The notes under the pieces were generated by a model, which saw only the letters and a list, made by a program, of their open reading frames with translations, ran no database searches and had not been told where the DNA came from. A program made the position numbers and the translations under genes. From Flavobacterium flevense (GTDB lineage Bacteria > Bacteroidota > Bacteroidia > Flavobacteriales > Flavobacteriaceae), in the NCBI RefSeq assembly GCF_900142775.1, contig NZ_FRCC01000001.1, positions 124,001-188,000 of the forward strand: 64,000 nt of DNA, given 5' to 3'. Positions 33,458 through 42,401 of this stretch are shown in pieces (within the stretch, counting starts at the first letter, position 1; each line of letters opens with the position of its first letter).

Positions 33458-33892
33458 GAAAAACAGCCCACAGATTTTACGGACAAAACGGATTGACACG
33501 GATTTTACACAAACCACAGCCACACAGTTTGTTATTTCAAAGGAGGAAGGCTCGAGCGACAAGCGAAGCAAACTCCGCACTACTTTTTAATGTTTTTAAT
33601 TAAAAAACGGAGTTATTTGTGAAGATTCCTCCTTCGTCGGAAGGACAAGATTGTGGATGTAAAAACTTAATTTTTTGTTTTACACAAACCGTAAGCCCCC
33701 AGTTTGTCATTCCGACTAAGGAGGAAACTCCGCAATAATTTTCAGAATTCAATATAAACACAAAAATTAGCAAAACACCATTTGTAAATAATTATTGATA
33801 TATTTGAAAAATAATTAAACGCAATAAAACAGCGAAAAACAGCCCACAGATTTTACGGATAAAACGGATTGACACGGATTTTACACAAACCA
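33458..33892. repeat. 59-bp direct repeat, two copies 376 bp apart
   Basis: Copies at 33458-33516 and 33834-33892 share GAAAAACAGCCCACAG, TTTTACGGA, AAACGGATTGACACGG and TTTTACACAAACC with a single mismatch over 59 bp. Non-coding. It may reflect duplication or two insertions of one element. Confidence 0.8.
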
Positions 33893-33948
33893 TAACCGAA
33901 GATATATTCAAAATAAAACATAAAAATAATTCTCTAAAATTGAATAGG

Positions 33949-34063
33949 AATGGGCTTCAGCCCATTTTATTAATAGAATCCAATGATGGCTTTAGCCAAA
34001 AGACAATAAAGCTTTGGCTAAAGCCTATATAAAAAAACATTCGCATCATCTGGCTAAAGCCAG
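33949..34063. repeat. Cluster of small palindromes of the GGCTAAAGCC family
   Basis: AATGGGCT..AGCCCATT (33949-33966), TGGCTTTAGCCA (33987-33998), TTTGGCTAAAGCC (34014-34026, inverted relative to the previous one) and CTGGCTAAAGCCAG (34050-34063). They are the same style as CTGGACTAAAGTCCAG at 23616-23631. Confidence 0.75.
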
Positions 34064-34179
34064 ACGCAATTCACACACTCCTGCAAACTCTTTACGGGTG
34101 GTTTCTAATAAACGTTCAGCTCCGCAAAGTTTGCAACCAAGACTTTGCGAAGCCAAAAAACAAAAAAACATATAAAAAA

Positions 34180-34210
34180 TTGCTAAATAGTAACTTTTAA
34201 GTTACCTTTG
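34180..34210 (+). promoter_or_regulatory. Promoter TTG-N20-TACCTTTG, toxin gene leaderless
   Basis: TTG at 34180-34182 and TACCTTTG at 34203-34210 are a good match to the consensus. The toxin ATG is at 34215, only 4 nt after the element, so transcription should start at or next to the start codon. Confidence 0.72.
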
Positions 34211-34214
34211 AAAA

Positions 34215-34568
34215 ATGAAAGTACGTGAAGTTATAGCTTACAAAAACTACTTTGAGGAATTTCTCTTGGAACAACCAAGAAAAGTCCAAGATAAAATATT
34301 TAAGATTATTGAAGCGATTGAAACTCTCGAACGCGTTCCATCCAATTATTTAAAATCAATGGAAGGAACTGATGGTCTTTATGAAGCAAGAATACAATTG
34401 GCTTCCAATATTTGGAGAGTTTTTTGTTTTTTCGATAACGGTAAACTTGTAATTCTCCTCAATGGCTTTCAAAAGAAAACGCAAAAAACTCCGAAAAACG
34501 AGATTGAAAAAGCGTTACGATTAATGAATCAGTATTATCAAGAAAAATCAAATAAAAATGGAAACTAA
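34215..34568 (+). CDS. Type II toxin of the RelE/HigB family (Gp49-like)
   Basis: Small basic protein of 117 residues of the RelE/ParE superfamily, closest to the HigB/phage-Gp49-like branch: an N-terminal strand, two helices (KVQDKIFKIIEAIETL), then YEARIQLASNIWRVFCFFDN and KLVILLNGFQKKTQKTPKNEIEKAL, the LNGFxKKTxKTP stretch being the family signature. Such toxins cleave mRNA on the ribosome. The antitoxin gene starts 11 bp before its stop, so the toxin comes first (higBA order) and the two are coupled. It lies directly beside a dense repeat cluster, and the promoter leaves no leader. Confidence 0.9.
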   Translation: MKVREVIAYKNYFEEFLLEQPRKVQDKIFKIIEAIETLERVPSNYLKSMEGTDGLYEARIQLASNIWRVFCFFDNGKLVILLNGFQKKTQKTPKNEIEKALRLMNQYYQEKSNKNGN

Positions 34569-34848
34569 AAGCTGGAAAGAAATAAAAGATACTGTTTACG
34601 GAGAAAAAGGAACAGAAAGACGTGATGAATTAGATAGAGATTTTAGCGGTTTTAAAATTGGCTTACAATTAAAAAAAGCACGTGAAGAAAAGCATTTAAC
34701 CCAAACCGAACTTGCTGAGCTCGTGGATAAAAAACGAGAATACATTTCACGTATAGAAAACAATGGAAGTAACTTGACTTTAAAAACCTTATATGATATT
34801 GTTGAAAAAGGTTTGGGAGGAAAAGTTACCATTCAGATTGAATTATAG
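34558..34848 (+). CDS. HigA-type antitoxin with XRE helix-turn-helix
   Basis: Antitoxin of 96 residues. The C-terminal two-thirds is a Cro/C1 helix-turn-helix: LKKAREEKHLTQTELAELVDKKREYISRIENNGSN (about 38-72) with the Gln-Thr-Glu-Leu-Ala core. The N-terminal part (EIKDTVYGEKGTERRDELD) is the toxin-neutralising segment expected in HigA proteins of this class. It overlaps the toxin gene by 11 bp and probably autorepresses the promoter at 34180-34210, though no obvious operator palindrome is seen there. The pair is likely a small mobile module. Confidence 0.9.
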   Translation: METKSWKEIKDTVYGEKGTERRDELDRDFSGFKIGLQLKKAREEKHLTQTELAELVDKKREYISRIENNGSNLTLKTLYDIVEKGLGGKVTIQIEL

Positions 34849-34917
34849 AACATCTCCTCTGTTAAAAACCCGCTAACATTTCATCCCAAAACCAAAATAT
34901 ACTCCCAATTAAATTCC

Positions 34918-34925
34918 TATTTTTG
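34918..34925 (+). promoter_or_regulatory. Putative -7 promoter element (TATTTTTG) for udk
   Basis: Exact TAnnTTTG match 26 bp before the udk ATG at 34952. No TTG -33 element at the usual spacing. It gives a leader of about 20 nt. Confidence 0.45.
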
Positions 34926-34951
34926 TTGGGAAACAACAACAAAACCATTTT

Positions 34952-35560
34952 ATGCTGATTATAGGAATTGCGGGCGGAACAGGAAGTGGAAAAACTACGG
35001 TCGTGCACCAAATCATGAATCAATTGCCTGATGCCGAAGTGGGCGTTATTTCTCAGGATTCTTATTATAAAAAAACGACTAATCTTAGTTATGACGAACG
35101 TGCGTTAATCAATTTTGATCATCCCAGAGCCATCGATTTTGATTTATTAGTTTCTCATTTACAGGAACTCAAAGCTGGCAAAACCATTCATCAGCCCATA
35201 TATTCTTTTATAACCCATAACCGGACGGAAGACAGCATCAGCACGCATCCCAGGAAGGTAATGATTGTAGAAGGCATATTAATTTTGGCACATCCGGAAT
35301 TAAGGGATTTATTTGATATCAAAATATTTGTACATGCTGATGCAGACGAAAGGCTGATTAGACGATTAAAAAGAGATATTGCGGAGCGTGGACGGGATAT
35401 GGATGAAGTTTTAAACCGTTATCAGCAAACCTTAAAACCCATGCACGAACAATTTATAGAACCAACAAAAGCGTTTGCCGATGTCATTATCCCAAACAAT
35501 AAATACAACACTGTAGCCATAGACATGCTTCGCACGGTAATAAATCAAAAAATTCTATAA
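34952..35560 (+). CDS. udk: Uridine kinase
   Basis: Cytoplasmic nucleoside kinase of 202 residues that phosphorylates uridine and cytidine in pyrimidine salvage. P-loop GIAGGTGSGKTT (about 5-16), the QDSYYK segment (about 39-44) with the catalytic Asp, the FDHPRAIDF nucleoside-binding motif (about 59-67) and QPIYSFITHNRT (about 86-97) followed by VEGILI (Walker B, about 108-113) are all present. Length is normal for the family. It follows the toxin-antitoxin pair by about 100 bp and has its own -7 element, so it is not part of that module. Confidence 0.95.
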   Translation: MLIIGIAGGTGSGKTTVVHQIMNQLPDAEVGVISQDSYYKKTTNLSYDERALINFDHPRAIDFDLLVSHLQELKAGKTIHQPIYSFITHNRTEDSISTHPRKVMIVEGILILAHPELRDLFDIKIFVHADADERLIRRLKRDIAERGRDMDEVLNRYQQTLKPMHEQFIEPTKAFADVIIPNNKYNTVAIDMLRTVINQKIL

Positions 35561-35653
35561 TTTTATTGTATTTTTATAAAACACACTAAAATAGTAATGC
35601 GTTTTACTTTTATCTAAGCTGATTTTAGTTTAACCTGACATATAAAACAACTA

Positions 35654-35980
35654 ATGAAGAATCCCTATAAAGACAAAGGCTGGTTTAAATTTTTAAGCAA
35701 CAAATACATGTGGTCCTTATCGTTTTTTGCCGTATGGATGTTATTTTTAGACAACTACTCATATTTTGATCACCGCGTCTTGGACAATCAAATTGAAGAA
35801 TTAGAAGATAATAAAACCTATTATCAGGAAGAAATTAAAAAAGACGAAGCACAAATCAAACAGCTTAAAAATCCAGAACAAATAGAAAAATATGCCCGTG
35901 AAAAATACTATATGAAAAAAGATAGTGAGGACATTTACATCATCGAATTTGAAGGTGACACCATTGAAAAAAAGCAATAA
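35654..35980 (+). CDS. Septum formation initiator family protein (DivIC/FtsB)
   Basis: Bitopic inner-membrane protein of 108 residues. A short cytoplasmic N-terminus precedes one transmembrane helix (about 19-35), followed by a periplasmic coiled coil (about 42-75, heptad-like with IEELEDNKTYYQEEIKK) and a C-terminal segment with LKNPEQIEKYAREKYYMKKDSED, the FtsB/DivIC signature. It stabilises the FtsQ-FtsL complex that activates septal peptidoglycan synthesis. It follows udk by 93 bp and precedes mutA by about 100 bp; cotranscription with udk is possible. Confidence 0.9.
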   Translation: MKNPYKDKGWFKFLSNKYMWSLSFFAVWMLFLDNYSYFDHRVLDNQIEELEDNKTYYQEEIKKDEAQIKQLKNPEQIEKYAREKYYMKKDSEDIYIIEFEGDTIEKKQ

Positions 35981-35989
35981 ATTATTAAC

Positions 35990-36060
35990 TTTCGTGGGGT
36001 TTGCTCAGAACTAAAAAAAAAATCTGTGTAATCTGTGTAATCTGTGGTAAAAAGCAGAAG
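35990..36060. repeat. Tandem AATCTGTGT repeat in the divIC-mutA gap
   Basis: Three tandem AATCTGTG units (near 36018-36047) in a 106-bp spacer. The motif resembles the worn repeat sequence AATCTGTG at 7440-7480. Probably not functional on its own. Confidence 0.4.
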
Positions 36061-36086
36061 CAAAGCTTCAAAAAATCAAACTAAAA

Positions 36087-37451
36087 ATGGCTACTAATTT
36101 ATTCGAAGATTTCGACCCGATTTCATCAAAACAATGGAAACAAAAAATCCAGTTTGAGCTTGATGGAGCTGATTATAACGAAACTTTAGTTTGGAATTCA
36201 CCGGAAGACATAAAAGTAAAACCCTTTTATCATCGGGATGATTTTAGCAAAACCACAACAGCCGCCACAAATGCATCTCAGTTTAAAATTTGCCAGAACA
36301 TTTTTGTTTTTGATGTCGAAAAATCGGCAGAAAGAGCCTTGGATACTTTAAAAAGAGGAGCTGAAAGTTTACGGTTTACCATCGAAAATGAATCGGTAGA
36401 CATCCAAAAACTACTAGAAAAATTGCCATTGGAAAACACGCCCATCCATTTTGACCTGAAATTTTTATCAGTTGATTTTATTTCGAAAACAAATAAAATA
36501 GCGGAACAAAAAAAAGCTCCTATCTTTTACAATCTGGATCCAATTGGGCAATTAGCGAAAGAAGGGAATTGGTTTACTGCCAAAGAAAAAAACAATTTCG
36601 AAACACTACAAATTCTTTCTAAAAATACTCGCGAGAGCTCATTAATTAGCATTAATTCGGCTTTGTATCAAAATGCTGGAGCGAATATCGTCCAGCAAAT
36701 TGCCTACAGTCTGGCTCACGCCAATGAATATTTGAACCGGATTCCAACAATTCATCAAGCTATAGTTTTTGAAGTTGCCGTAGGAAGTAATTATTTTTTT
36801 GAGATTGCCAAATTACGTGCCTTACGCTTATTATTTCAATTGATTGCAAAAGAATATTACCACGACAGCAATTGTCATATTTTAGTAACGCCAACAAAAC
36901 GCAACAAAACACTGTATGACTACAATATGAATATGTTGCGTACCACGACCGAATGTATGTCAGGAATTATGGGTGGAGCAGATACTATTGCCAACTTGCC
37001 TTATGATGCCATTTATCATAAAAACAATGAATTTGGTGATCGGATAGCCCGAAATCAATTACTGATTTTGAAAAACGAAAGCTATTTTGACAAGGTAAAC
37101 AATCCTGCTGATGGCAGTTATTATATCGAAACGCTAACACAACAACTAGCCGATAAAGCGTTGACGCTATTTAAAGAAATAGAAGCCAATGGCGGATTTT
37201 TAAAGCAATTGAATGACGGAATTATCAAAAGAAAAATTCAGGAAAGTGCGGATAAGGAACAACTGCTTTTTGATTCTGGCAAAGAAATTCTTATTGGAAC
37301 CAATAAATATTCAAATCCAAAAGATAAAATGAAAGAGCAGATTGAATTGTATCCTTTTGTAAAAATAAAACCCCGAAAAACTTTGATTACACCTATTATT
37401 GAAAAACGACTGGCTGAGAAATCAGAACAAGAAAGACTGGCTTCGGAATAA
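36087..37451 (+). CDS. mutA: Methylmalonyl-CoA mutase small (beta) subunit
   Basis: Non-catalytic subunit (454 residues) of B12-dependent methylmalonyl-CoA mutase, which interconverts succinyl-CoA and (R)-methylmalonyl-CoA with the large subunit. It contains only the TIM-barrel-type domain: segments such as [39 protein letters not shown] and [35 protein letters not shown] correspond to the barrel of MutB. The degenerate cobalamin-binding domain found in the roughly 640-residue Propionibacterium MutA is absent, so the protein is short, as far as I know usual for Bacteroidota. Large subunit starts 38 bp downstream. Confidence 0.92.
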   Translation: MATNLFEDFDPISSKQWKQKIQFELDGADYNETLVWNSPEDIKVKPFYHRDDFSKTTTAATNASQFKICQNIFVFDVEKSAERALDTLKRGAESLRFTIENESVDIQKLLEKLPLENTPIHFDLKFLSVDFISKTNKIAEQKKAPIFYNLDPIGQLAKEGNWFTAKEKNNFETLQILSKNTRESSLISINSALYQNAGANIVQQIAYSLAHANEYLNRIPTIHQAIVFEVAVGSNYFFEIAKLRALRLLFQLIAKEYYHDSNCHILVTPTKRNKTLYDYNMNMLRTTTECMSGIMGGADTIANLPYDAIYHKNNEFGDRIARNQLLILKNESYFDKVNNPADGSYYIETLTQQLADKALTLFKEIEANGGFLKQLNDGIIKRKIQESADKEQLLFDSGKEILIGTNKYSNPKDKMKEQIELYPFVKIKPRKTLITPIIEKRLAEKSEQERLASE

Positions 37452-37489
37452 TTCAGTACTCCAAAAATAAATTTGCAAAAAGCATCAAA

Positions 37490-39658
37490 ATGATTCGAAA
37501 AGACCTCAGACATATCCAGCTTAACAATCAAAAATCCGAAGACAATTCTGGCTTTGAAGTTGCTTTTGCAAAAGAAAAAACAGAAACTATCCAACCTAAT
37601 TTTGTTACAGCCGAAGGAATCAGACTCCAACAAAATTATTCAGAAAAAGACATTCAAGATTTGGAACATCTGGACTTTGCTGCTGGATTTCCTCCATTTC
37701 TTCGTGGGCCATACACTACGATGTATGTTCAAAAACCTTGGACAATTCGTCAATATTCAGGTTTTTCCACTGCCGAAGAAAGCAATGCGTTTTACAGAAA
37801 AAACATTCATGCAGGACAAGAAGGGCTTTCTATTGCTTTTGATTTAGCAACCCATCGCGGCTACGATTCGGATCACGAGCGCGTGGCAGGCGATGTTGGA
37901 AAAGCAGGAGTTGCCATTGATACGGTAGAAGATTTTAAGATCTTATTTGACCAAATTCCATTGGATAAAATGTCGGTTTCCATGACTATGAATGGAGCGG
38001 TTTTACCCATTATGGCATTTTATATTGTTGCAGCCGAAGAACAAGGTGTGAAACCCGAACAGCTTTTAGGAACTATTCAAAATGATATTCTTAAGGAATT
38101 TATGGTTCGTAATACCTATATCTATCCGCCTGAGGCTTCTATGAAAATAACGGCTGCTATCTTTGAATATACCAGCAAAAAAATGCCGAAATTCCATTCG
38201 ATATCCATATCAGGATATCATATGCAAGAAGCAGGAGCTACCGCCGATATCGAATTGGCGTACACTCTTGCCGATGGATTAGAATATGTGAGAACAGGAC
38301 TTTCAACCGGAATGAAAATCGATGAATTTGCTCCGAGATTGTCTTTTTTCTGGGGAATCGGAATGAATCATTTTATGGAGATTGCTAAAATGAGAGCTGC
38401 AAGAATGATTTGGACGAAACTGATTAAAGAATTCAATCCAAAAAACAATAAATCACTCACTTTAAGAACCCATTGCCAGACTAGTGGCTGGAGTTTAACC
38501 GCTCAGGATCCTTTTAACAATGTAGCCCGAACTTGTATTGAAGCTTCGGCGGCAGTTTTTGGAGGAACACAATCGCTACATACCAATGCATTAGACGAAG
38601 CAATGGCATTACCCAGCGATTTTTCAGCAGGAATAGCCCGAAATACCCAATTGTTTTTATTAGAAGAAACAAAAATCAGTAAAACGGTCGATCCGTGGGC
38701 AGGTAGCTATTATGTGGAAAGTTTAACGCATGAAATTGCCCAAAGAGCCTGGAAACTAATCGAAGAAATAGAAACCCTGGGCGGCATGACCAAAGCATTA
38801 GCAACCGGAATTCCTAAATTAAGAATCGAAGAAGCGGCAGCCAGAAAGCAAGCACGTATTGACAGCGATCAGGACATAATTGTGGGCGTGAATAAATTTC
38901 AAGCCAAAAAAGAAGTACCTTTAAATATTCTGGACATCGATATTGAAAAAGTCAGAAACCAGCAATTAGAGCGACTTAATCAGGTTAAAGCCAAACGAAA
39001 TACTTTAAAAGTACAAGAAGCTTTAGATAAAATAACTCTTTGTGCTCAAACGGGAACGGGAAATTTACTGGAATTAGCCATTGAAGCTGCCCGTGAAAGA
39101 GCCACTTTAGGCGAAATCAGTCAGGCATTAGAAACCATTTTTGGAAGACATAAAGCGCAAATTAAATCTTTTAGCGGTGTGTATAGTAAAGAAATCAAAG
39201 ACAATAAAAGTTTTGAAAAAGCAAGACAACTAGCCGATATTTTTGCAAAGCAAGAAGGTCGCAGGCCGCGAATAATGGTTGCAAAAATGGGACAGGACGG
39301 ACACGACAGAGGTGCAAAAGTTGTTGCTACAGCATTTGCCGACATTGGTTTTGACGTAGATATAGGCCCACTTTTTCAAACAGCTGCCGAAACTGCCAAA
39401 CAGGCCATGGAAAATGATGTTCATATTCTGGGTATTTCATCTCTTGCTGCAGGACACAAAACATTAGTTCCTCAGGTGATTGAAGAGCTTAAGAAATATG
39501 GACGTGAAGACATTATGGTTGTAGTAGGCGGAGTGATTCCAACGCAGGATTATCAATATCTTTTTGATTCCGGTATCGCAGCTGTTTTTGGTCCGGGAAC
39601 CAATATTAGCAAAATTGCAGTAAAAATCCTGAGCTTGTTTATTAACGAAGAATCATAA
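37490..39658 (+). CDS. mutB: Methylmalonyl-CoA mutase large (alpha) subunit
   Basis: Catalytic subunit of 722 residues. The substrate barrel includes [28 protein letters not shown] sequence (about 80-105), [11 protein letters not shown], and [23 protein letters not shown], which hold CoA and the active-site Tyr and His. The C-terminal cobalamin domain (about 590-722) has the base-off DGHDRGAKV motif (Asp-x-His-x-x-Gly, about 604-609), the Ser in LGISSLA and the GGVIP glycine motif. All catalytic parts are intact. The enzyme feeds propionyl-CoA products into the TCA cycle. Its GTPase chaperone MeaB is encoded at 6258-7337. A strong terminator follows within 3 bp. Confidence 0.96.
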   Translation: MIRKDLRHIQLNNQKSEDNSGFEVAFAKEKTETIQPNFVTAEGIRLQQNYSEKDIQDLEHLDFAAGFPPFLRGPYTTMYVQKPWTIRQYSGFSTAEESNAFYRKNIHAGQEGLSIAFDLATHRGYDSDHERVAGDVGKAGVAIDTVEDFKILFDQIPLDKMSVSMTMNGAVLPIMAFYIVAAEEQGVKPEQLLGTIQNDILKEFMVRNTYIYPPEASMKITAAIFEYTSKKMPKFHSISISGYHMQEAGATADIELAYTLADGLEYVRTGLSTGMKIDEFAPRLSFFWGIGMNHFMEIAKMRAARMIWTKLIKEFNPKNNKSLTLRTHCQTSGWSLTAQDPFNNVARTCIEASAAVFGGTQSLHTNALDEAMALPSDFSAGIARNTQLFLLEETKISKTVDPWAGSYYVESLTHEIAQRAWKLIEEIETLGGMTKALATGIPKLRIEEAAARKQARIDSDQDIIVGVNKFQAKKEVPLNILDIDIEKVRNQQLERLNQVKAKRNTLKVQEALDKITLCAQTGTGNLLELAIEAARERATLGEISQALETIFGRHKAQIKSFSGVYSKEIKDNKSFEKARQLADIFAKQEGRRPRIMVAKMGQDGHDRGAKVVATAFADIGFDVDIGPLFQTAAETAKQAMENDVHILGISSLAAGHKTLVPQVIEELKKYGREDIMVVVGGVIPTQDYQYLFDSGIAAVFGPGTNISKIAVKILSLFINEES

Positions 39659-39660
39659 AA

Positions 39661-39700
39661 AAAACCATTTGCCTGATAACAAATGGTTTCTTTTTTTTTT
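39661..39700. terminator. Bidirectional intrinsic terminator
   Basis: 10-bp stem AAACCATTTG / CAAATGGTTT (39662-39671, 39680-39689) with an 8-nt loop, an A-run on the left and a run of ten T on the right. It ends mutB and the convergent gene starting at 40337. Confidence 0.9.
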
Positions 39701-40337
39701 AAAGCGAAACTACTGCGTTTACATTAGGTTCGATAAACGAAGTGTCATAGCCACCAAAAGCTTTTAAGTAACTCCTTATCGAAGTTCCGTAAGCATCTTT
39801 AATTTGTCTTTTTCCGTTATTTTTAAAGTATCTTTTTACGGAACCTGCGCCACCAAGATGTGCAGCTGCTAAAATTCCTGATTCTGTTATTAAAACGCCG
39901 TTCACAACTTTTCCGTCGTATTTTTCAATAACATCCTTTAAAATGAATTTATTTTTAGATAATAAAGCAACAAAGGCTTTTTCCTGAAGTTTCGGACTTT
40001 TTAAGAATTTATCGGTATCATGAATACCTATAGATCTTAAAGTTTCATTTCCGAATTGATATTTTCCTAAATATCCTAATGAATTTACTTTCTTATACTT
40101 GTTTTGAGATTCTCTGAATCCTAAGGCTTCTTTAAAACCAATGAATAAATTTCCGGTAAAAGGAATATTCAAACTTGTATAATCTTCTTGTTTGACAGAT
40201 GGAAATAAGTAGGGAATTCCATTATCATTCTTTCTCAAAAACCACTCTTTTGTATCTAATTTTAGTGGTTTAAAACTGTAACTTAAAAAAGCTATAATTA
40301 CAGTTAAACTGGTGTAAAAATACCATTTTTTTATCAT
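39699..40337 (-). CDS. Lysozyme/transglycosylase-like membrane-anchored protein
   Basis: Protein of 212 residues with an N-terminal membrane anchor (about 4-22) and a single domain containing a lysozyme-like stretch: FKEALGFRESQNKYKKVNSLGYLGKYQFGNETLRSIG, where the Glu in FRES and the GKYQFG motif recall lytic transglycosylases (catalytic Glu followed by a Gly-x-Tyr-Gln pattern). It probably cleaves glycan strands, but this is by resemblance. The start at 40337 is preferred because an in-frame ATG at 40394 lies upstream of the promoter element at 40384-40391. It converges with mutB and is separated from the DUF2279 gene upstream by 96 bp. Confidence 0.65.
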   Translation of the reverse strand: MIKKWYFYTSLTVIIAFLSYSFKPLKLDTKEWFLRKNDNGIPYLFPSVKQEDYTSLNIPFTGNLFIGFKEALGFRESQNKYKKVNSLGYLGKYQFGNETLRSIGIHDTDKFLKSPKLQEKAFVALLSKNKFILKDVIEKYDGKVVNGVLITESGILAAAHLGGAGSVKRYFKNNGKRQIKDAYGTSIRSYLKAFGGYDTSFIEPNVNAVVSL

Positions 40338-40383
40338 AAATTGTTTTTCTTCTAAACCTGTCACGTCCAGAAATTTCTGCATG

Positions 40384-40391
40384 CAAAGATA
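40384..40391 (-). promoter_or_regulatory. Putative -7 promoter element (TATCTTTG)
   Basis: Read on the minus strand this is TATCTTTG, 46 bp upstream of the ATG at 40337. No -33 TTG is found at the usual distance. It argues against the in-frame ATG at 40394. Confidence 0.4.
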
Positions 40392-40433
40392 CAACTTTTT
40401 TCACAAAGCTGTAAATCAAGTCGTTAAAGTTTG

Positions 40434-41348
40434 TTAAAAATAGAAAACGTGTCCCTTAAAGCCCTCGTTAGCCGAGTATTCGATAGTAGGAGCGGGAATT
40501 TTTAAAACAGAAAAAACAGAAAAAAATGTCTTTAAAAAATGTGATTTTGTCTTAATTTTCGTTAGATCCAAATCTAAACTGAGATAAAATTGTCTGGATC
40601 GGGATGGATTTTCATTAAGAAAAAAGAAGGATTTTTCAGCTGCTCCACTAAGCATTCCGTCAGCACCATAACCAACAGCAATATTTAAAATTTCAGGGAT
40701 TTTTGAGTCTTTAAAAAATGATTTTAAATTGGCAGACAACCAATAGGTTTGACCATTGTAATCTTTTAGAATTTGTTCGGTAAAATTGCTTCCCAAAACT
40801 TCAGGTCGGTATTTTGCATATCGGGTAGTGTGAAAAGAAAATTTGGGAGTAATACGCTGCTCTTTCCACAATAATTCCTGTGAAATGTACAAAGCCGTTC
40901 CGCTTGCATTAGCAATAACATCTCCTGAAGATGCTCCCCACTCTGACGAAAAACCATCTAAAACCTCAACAGCTGTTAAAAATGCAAATCCCATACCTGC
41001 ACCATACAGTAATTGCTCTTTACGGCTAGCACCACTCCATTGCAGTATTTCACTGGAAATTCGCCCCAAATGATAGGAGGAATACAGGTGCCCTGCTTTA
41101 TCCATTTGAAACCAATCCTTATTATCATTTGTAAAATGAAACTTAGATCGGGGATAATCAGCATACCATAATTGGTTTAAACCTACCAAAGCTGTAGCCG
41201 AAACAACAGCTTCAGACAAGAGAACAAGGTTTTTTCTGCTGGAATTTAAAGTATCCGAAGGTTTTAAAAAACGTTCTGTACCGTTTTGCGCCAGACAATT
41301 AGAAACTAGAAAAAGCAGGTAAAAAAATATACTATTTTTAAAATTCAA
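40434..41348 (-). CDS. DUF2279 domain-containing exported protein
   Basis: Exported protein of 304 residues with a signal peptide (about 1-21, ending CLAQ). The DUF2279 domain (about 55-165) shows the pattern DKAGHLYSSYHLGRISSEIL and VEVLDGFSSEWGASSGDVIANASG, where His and Asp residues in the membrane-associated helices are conserved. The C-terminal part (about 180-300) is beta-rich (YWLSANLKSFFKDS, RQFYLSLDLDLTKIK) and may form an outer-membrane barrel. The domain has no confirmed activity. It lies 2 bp downstream of mltG and probably belongs to the same envelope operon. Confidence 0.75.
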   Translation of the reverse strand: MNFKNSIFFYLLFLVSNCLAQNGTERFLKPSDTLNSSRKNLVLLSEAVVSATALVGLNQLWYADYPRSKFHFTNDNKDWFQMDKAGHLYSSYHLGRISSEILQWSGASRKEQLLYGAGMGFAFLTAVEVLDGFSSEWGASSGDVIANASGTALYISQELLWKEQRITPKFSFHTTRYAKYRPEVLGSNFTEQILKDYNGQTYWLSANLKSFFKDSKIPEILNIAVGYGADGMLSGAAEKSFFFLNENPSRSRQFYLSLDLDLTKIKTKSHFLKTFFSVFSVLKIPAPTIEYSANEGFKGHVFYF

Positions 41349-41350
41349 AA

Positions 41351-42391
41351 CTATCTTTTAACTCCTTGTGCGTTAATCCAGTTAGAATATTTTTTAGCAT
41401 TTACATTATGCTCCTGCAAAGTAGCCGCAAATTCATGGTAACCAAAGCGATCCACAGAAGCACAGAAATAGATAAAATCATGTTTTTCAGGATTTAAAAC
41501 AGCTTCCAGTGCTGTAATATCCGGCATGGCGATAGGTCCCGGAGGAAGCCCAACGACTTTATAGGTATTATAAGGTGAATTCAAAAACAAGTCATTGTAA
41601 AACACTCTTTTGATGACCTGATTAAAATCGTTGTCGTTTTTCTTTTTAGCATAAATCACTGTAGGATCAGCCTGAAGAGGCATTCCTAATCGCAATCTGT
41701 TTAAATAAACACCGGCAATTCTGGGTCTTTCGTCTTTTTTAACAGATTCCTTGTGTACAATAGAAGCTAAGACAGTAGCTTCCACAGCCGTAAAACCTTG
41801 TTTTTTAGCTTTTGACACTCGTTCCTCATTCCAGAAATTACGGTATTCCTTAATCATTTTATCTCTAAACTTTACTGCTGAAGTGTTCCAATACACTTCA
41901 TAAGTATTAGGGATAAACATCGCCAAAACGTTTTCCTCAGTAAATCCATTTTCTTTTAAAAAGACAGAATCTTTAAAGGCGTTAAGCAAGGAAACGCTGT
42001 CGGCTTCAATTTGAGAACCTACACGACCGGCAAGATTTTCTACACGTTCCTGATTATTAAAAGCTAATTTTACCGGTACATTAGAACGCATGGATTTAAC
42101 TAATTCGTAACTATTCATTCCTTTAGTTAACAGAAAACGTCCTGATTTTACATTCTCAGGATAATTCATCTTGTTAGCTACCATTTCAAAACGATCCACA
42201 TTAGTAACATACACCGCCATGGAATCTAATACCTGCTGGTATGTCGCATCCGTTGGAACATGAACATATACCTCGTCTTCAAAAAACTTGGTATTGCTTG
42301 AAAATATTTGTGAAATTAGAACAAAACCATAAATAATCAATCCCGAAATAATGGCAATAGCAGCGATTGAAATAATTTTTTTTGGAGTCAA
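41351..42391 (-). CDS. mltG: Endolytic transglycosylase MltG
   Basis: Inner-membrane peptidoglycan transglycosylase of 346 residues that ends nascent glycan strands by internal cleavage. One N-terminal membrane helix (about 8-29), a LysM-like region (about 40-110) and the YceG catalytic domain with ASIVHKESVKKDERPRIAGVYLNRLRLGMPLQADPTVIYA (about 205-245), where the Glu of VHKES is catalytic, followed by PYNTYKVVGLPPGPIAMPDITALEAVLNPEKHDFIYF. It is complete. It lies 10 bp from the GNAT gene and 2 bp from the DUF2279 gene. Confidence 0.95.
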   Translation of the reverse strand: MTPKKIISIAAIAIISGLIIYGFVLISQIFSSNTKFFEDEVYVHVPTDATYQQVLDSMAVYVTNVDRFEMVANKMNYPENVKSGRFLLTKGMNSYELVKSMRSNVPVKLAFNNQERVENLAGRVGSQIEADSVSLLNAFKDSVFLKENGFTEENVLAMFIPNTYEVYWNTSAVKFRDKMIKEYRNFWNEERVSKAKKQGFTAVEATVLASIVHKESVKKDERPRIAGVYLNRLRLGMPLQADPTVIYAKKKNDNDFNQVIKRVFYNDLFLNSPYNTYKVVGLPPGPIAMPDITALEAVLNPEKHDFIYFCASVDRFGYHEFAATLQEHNVNAKKYSNWINAQGVKR

Positions 42392-42401
42392 AATTATAAA
42401 T

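Larger units (their letters stand above)
33271..34214. repeat. 0.94-kb gene-free repeat cluster
   Basis: No credible gene is present. The stretch holds a reverse copy of the structured repeat (33350-33398), a 59-bp direct repeat at 33458-33516 and 33834-33892 (one mismatch), several short TTTGT-CATT-type and GGAGGAA motifs, a set of palindromes of the GGCTAAAGCC family (33949-34063), and a hairpin at 34123-34149. At its right end is the promoter of the toxin gene. The region looks like a sink for small dispersed repeats. Confidence 0.75.

Noticed and set aside
33371..33580. A 69-codon minus-strand frame in the repeat cluster
   Set aside because: It spans the structured repeat and part of a 59-bp repeat, with no start context and no family resemblance.
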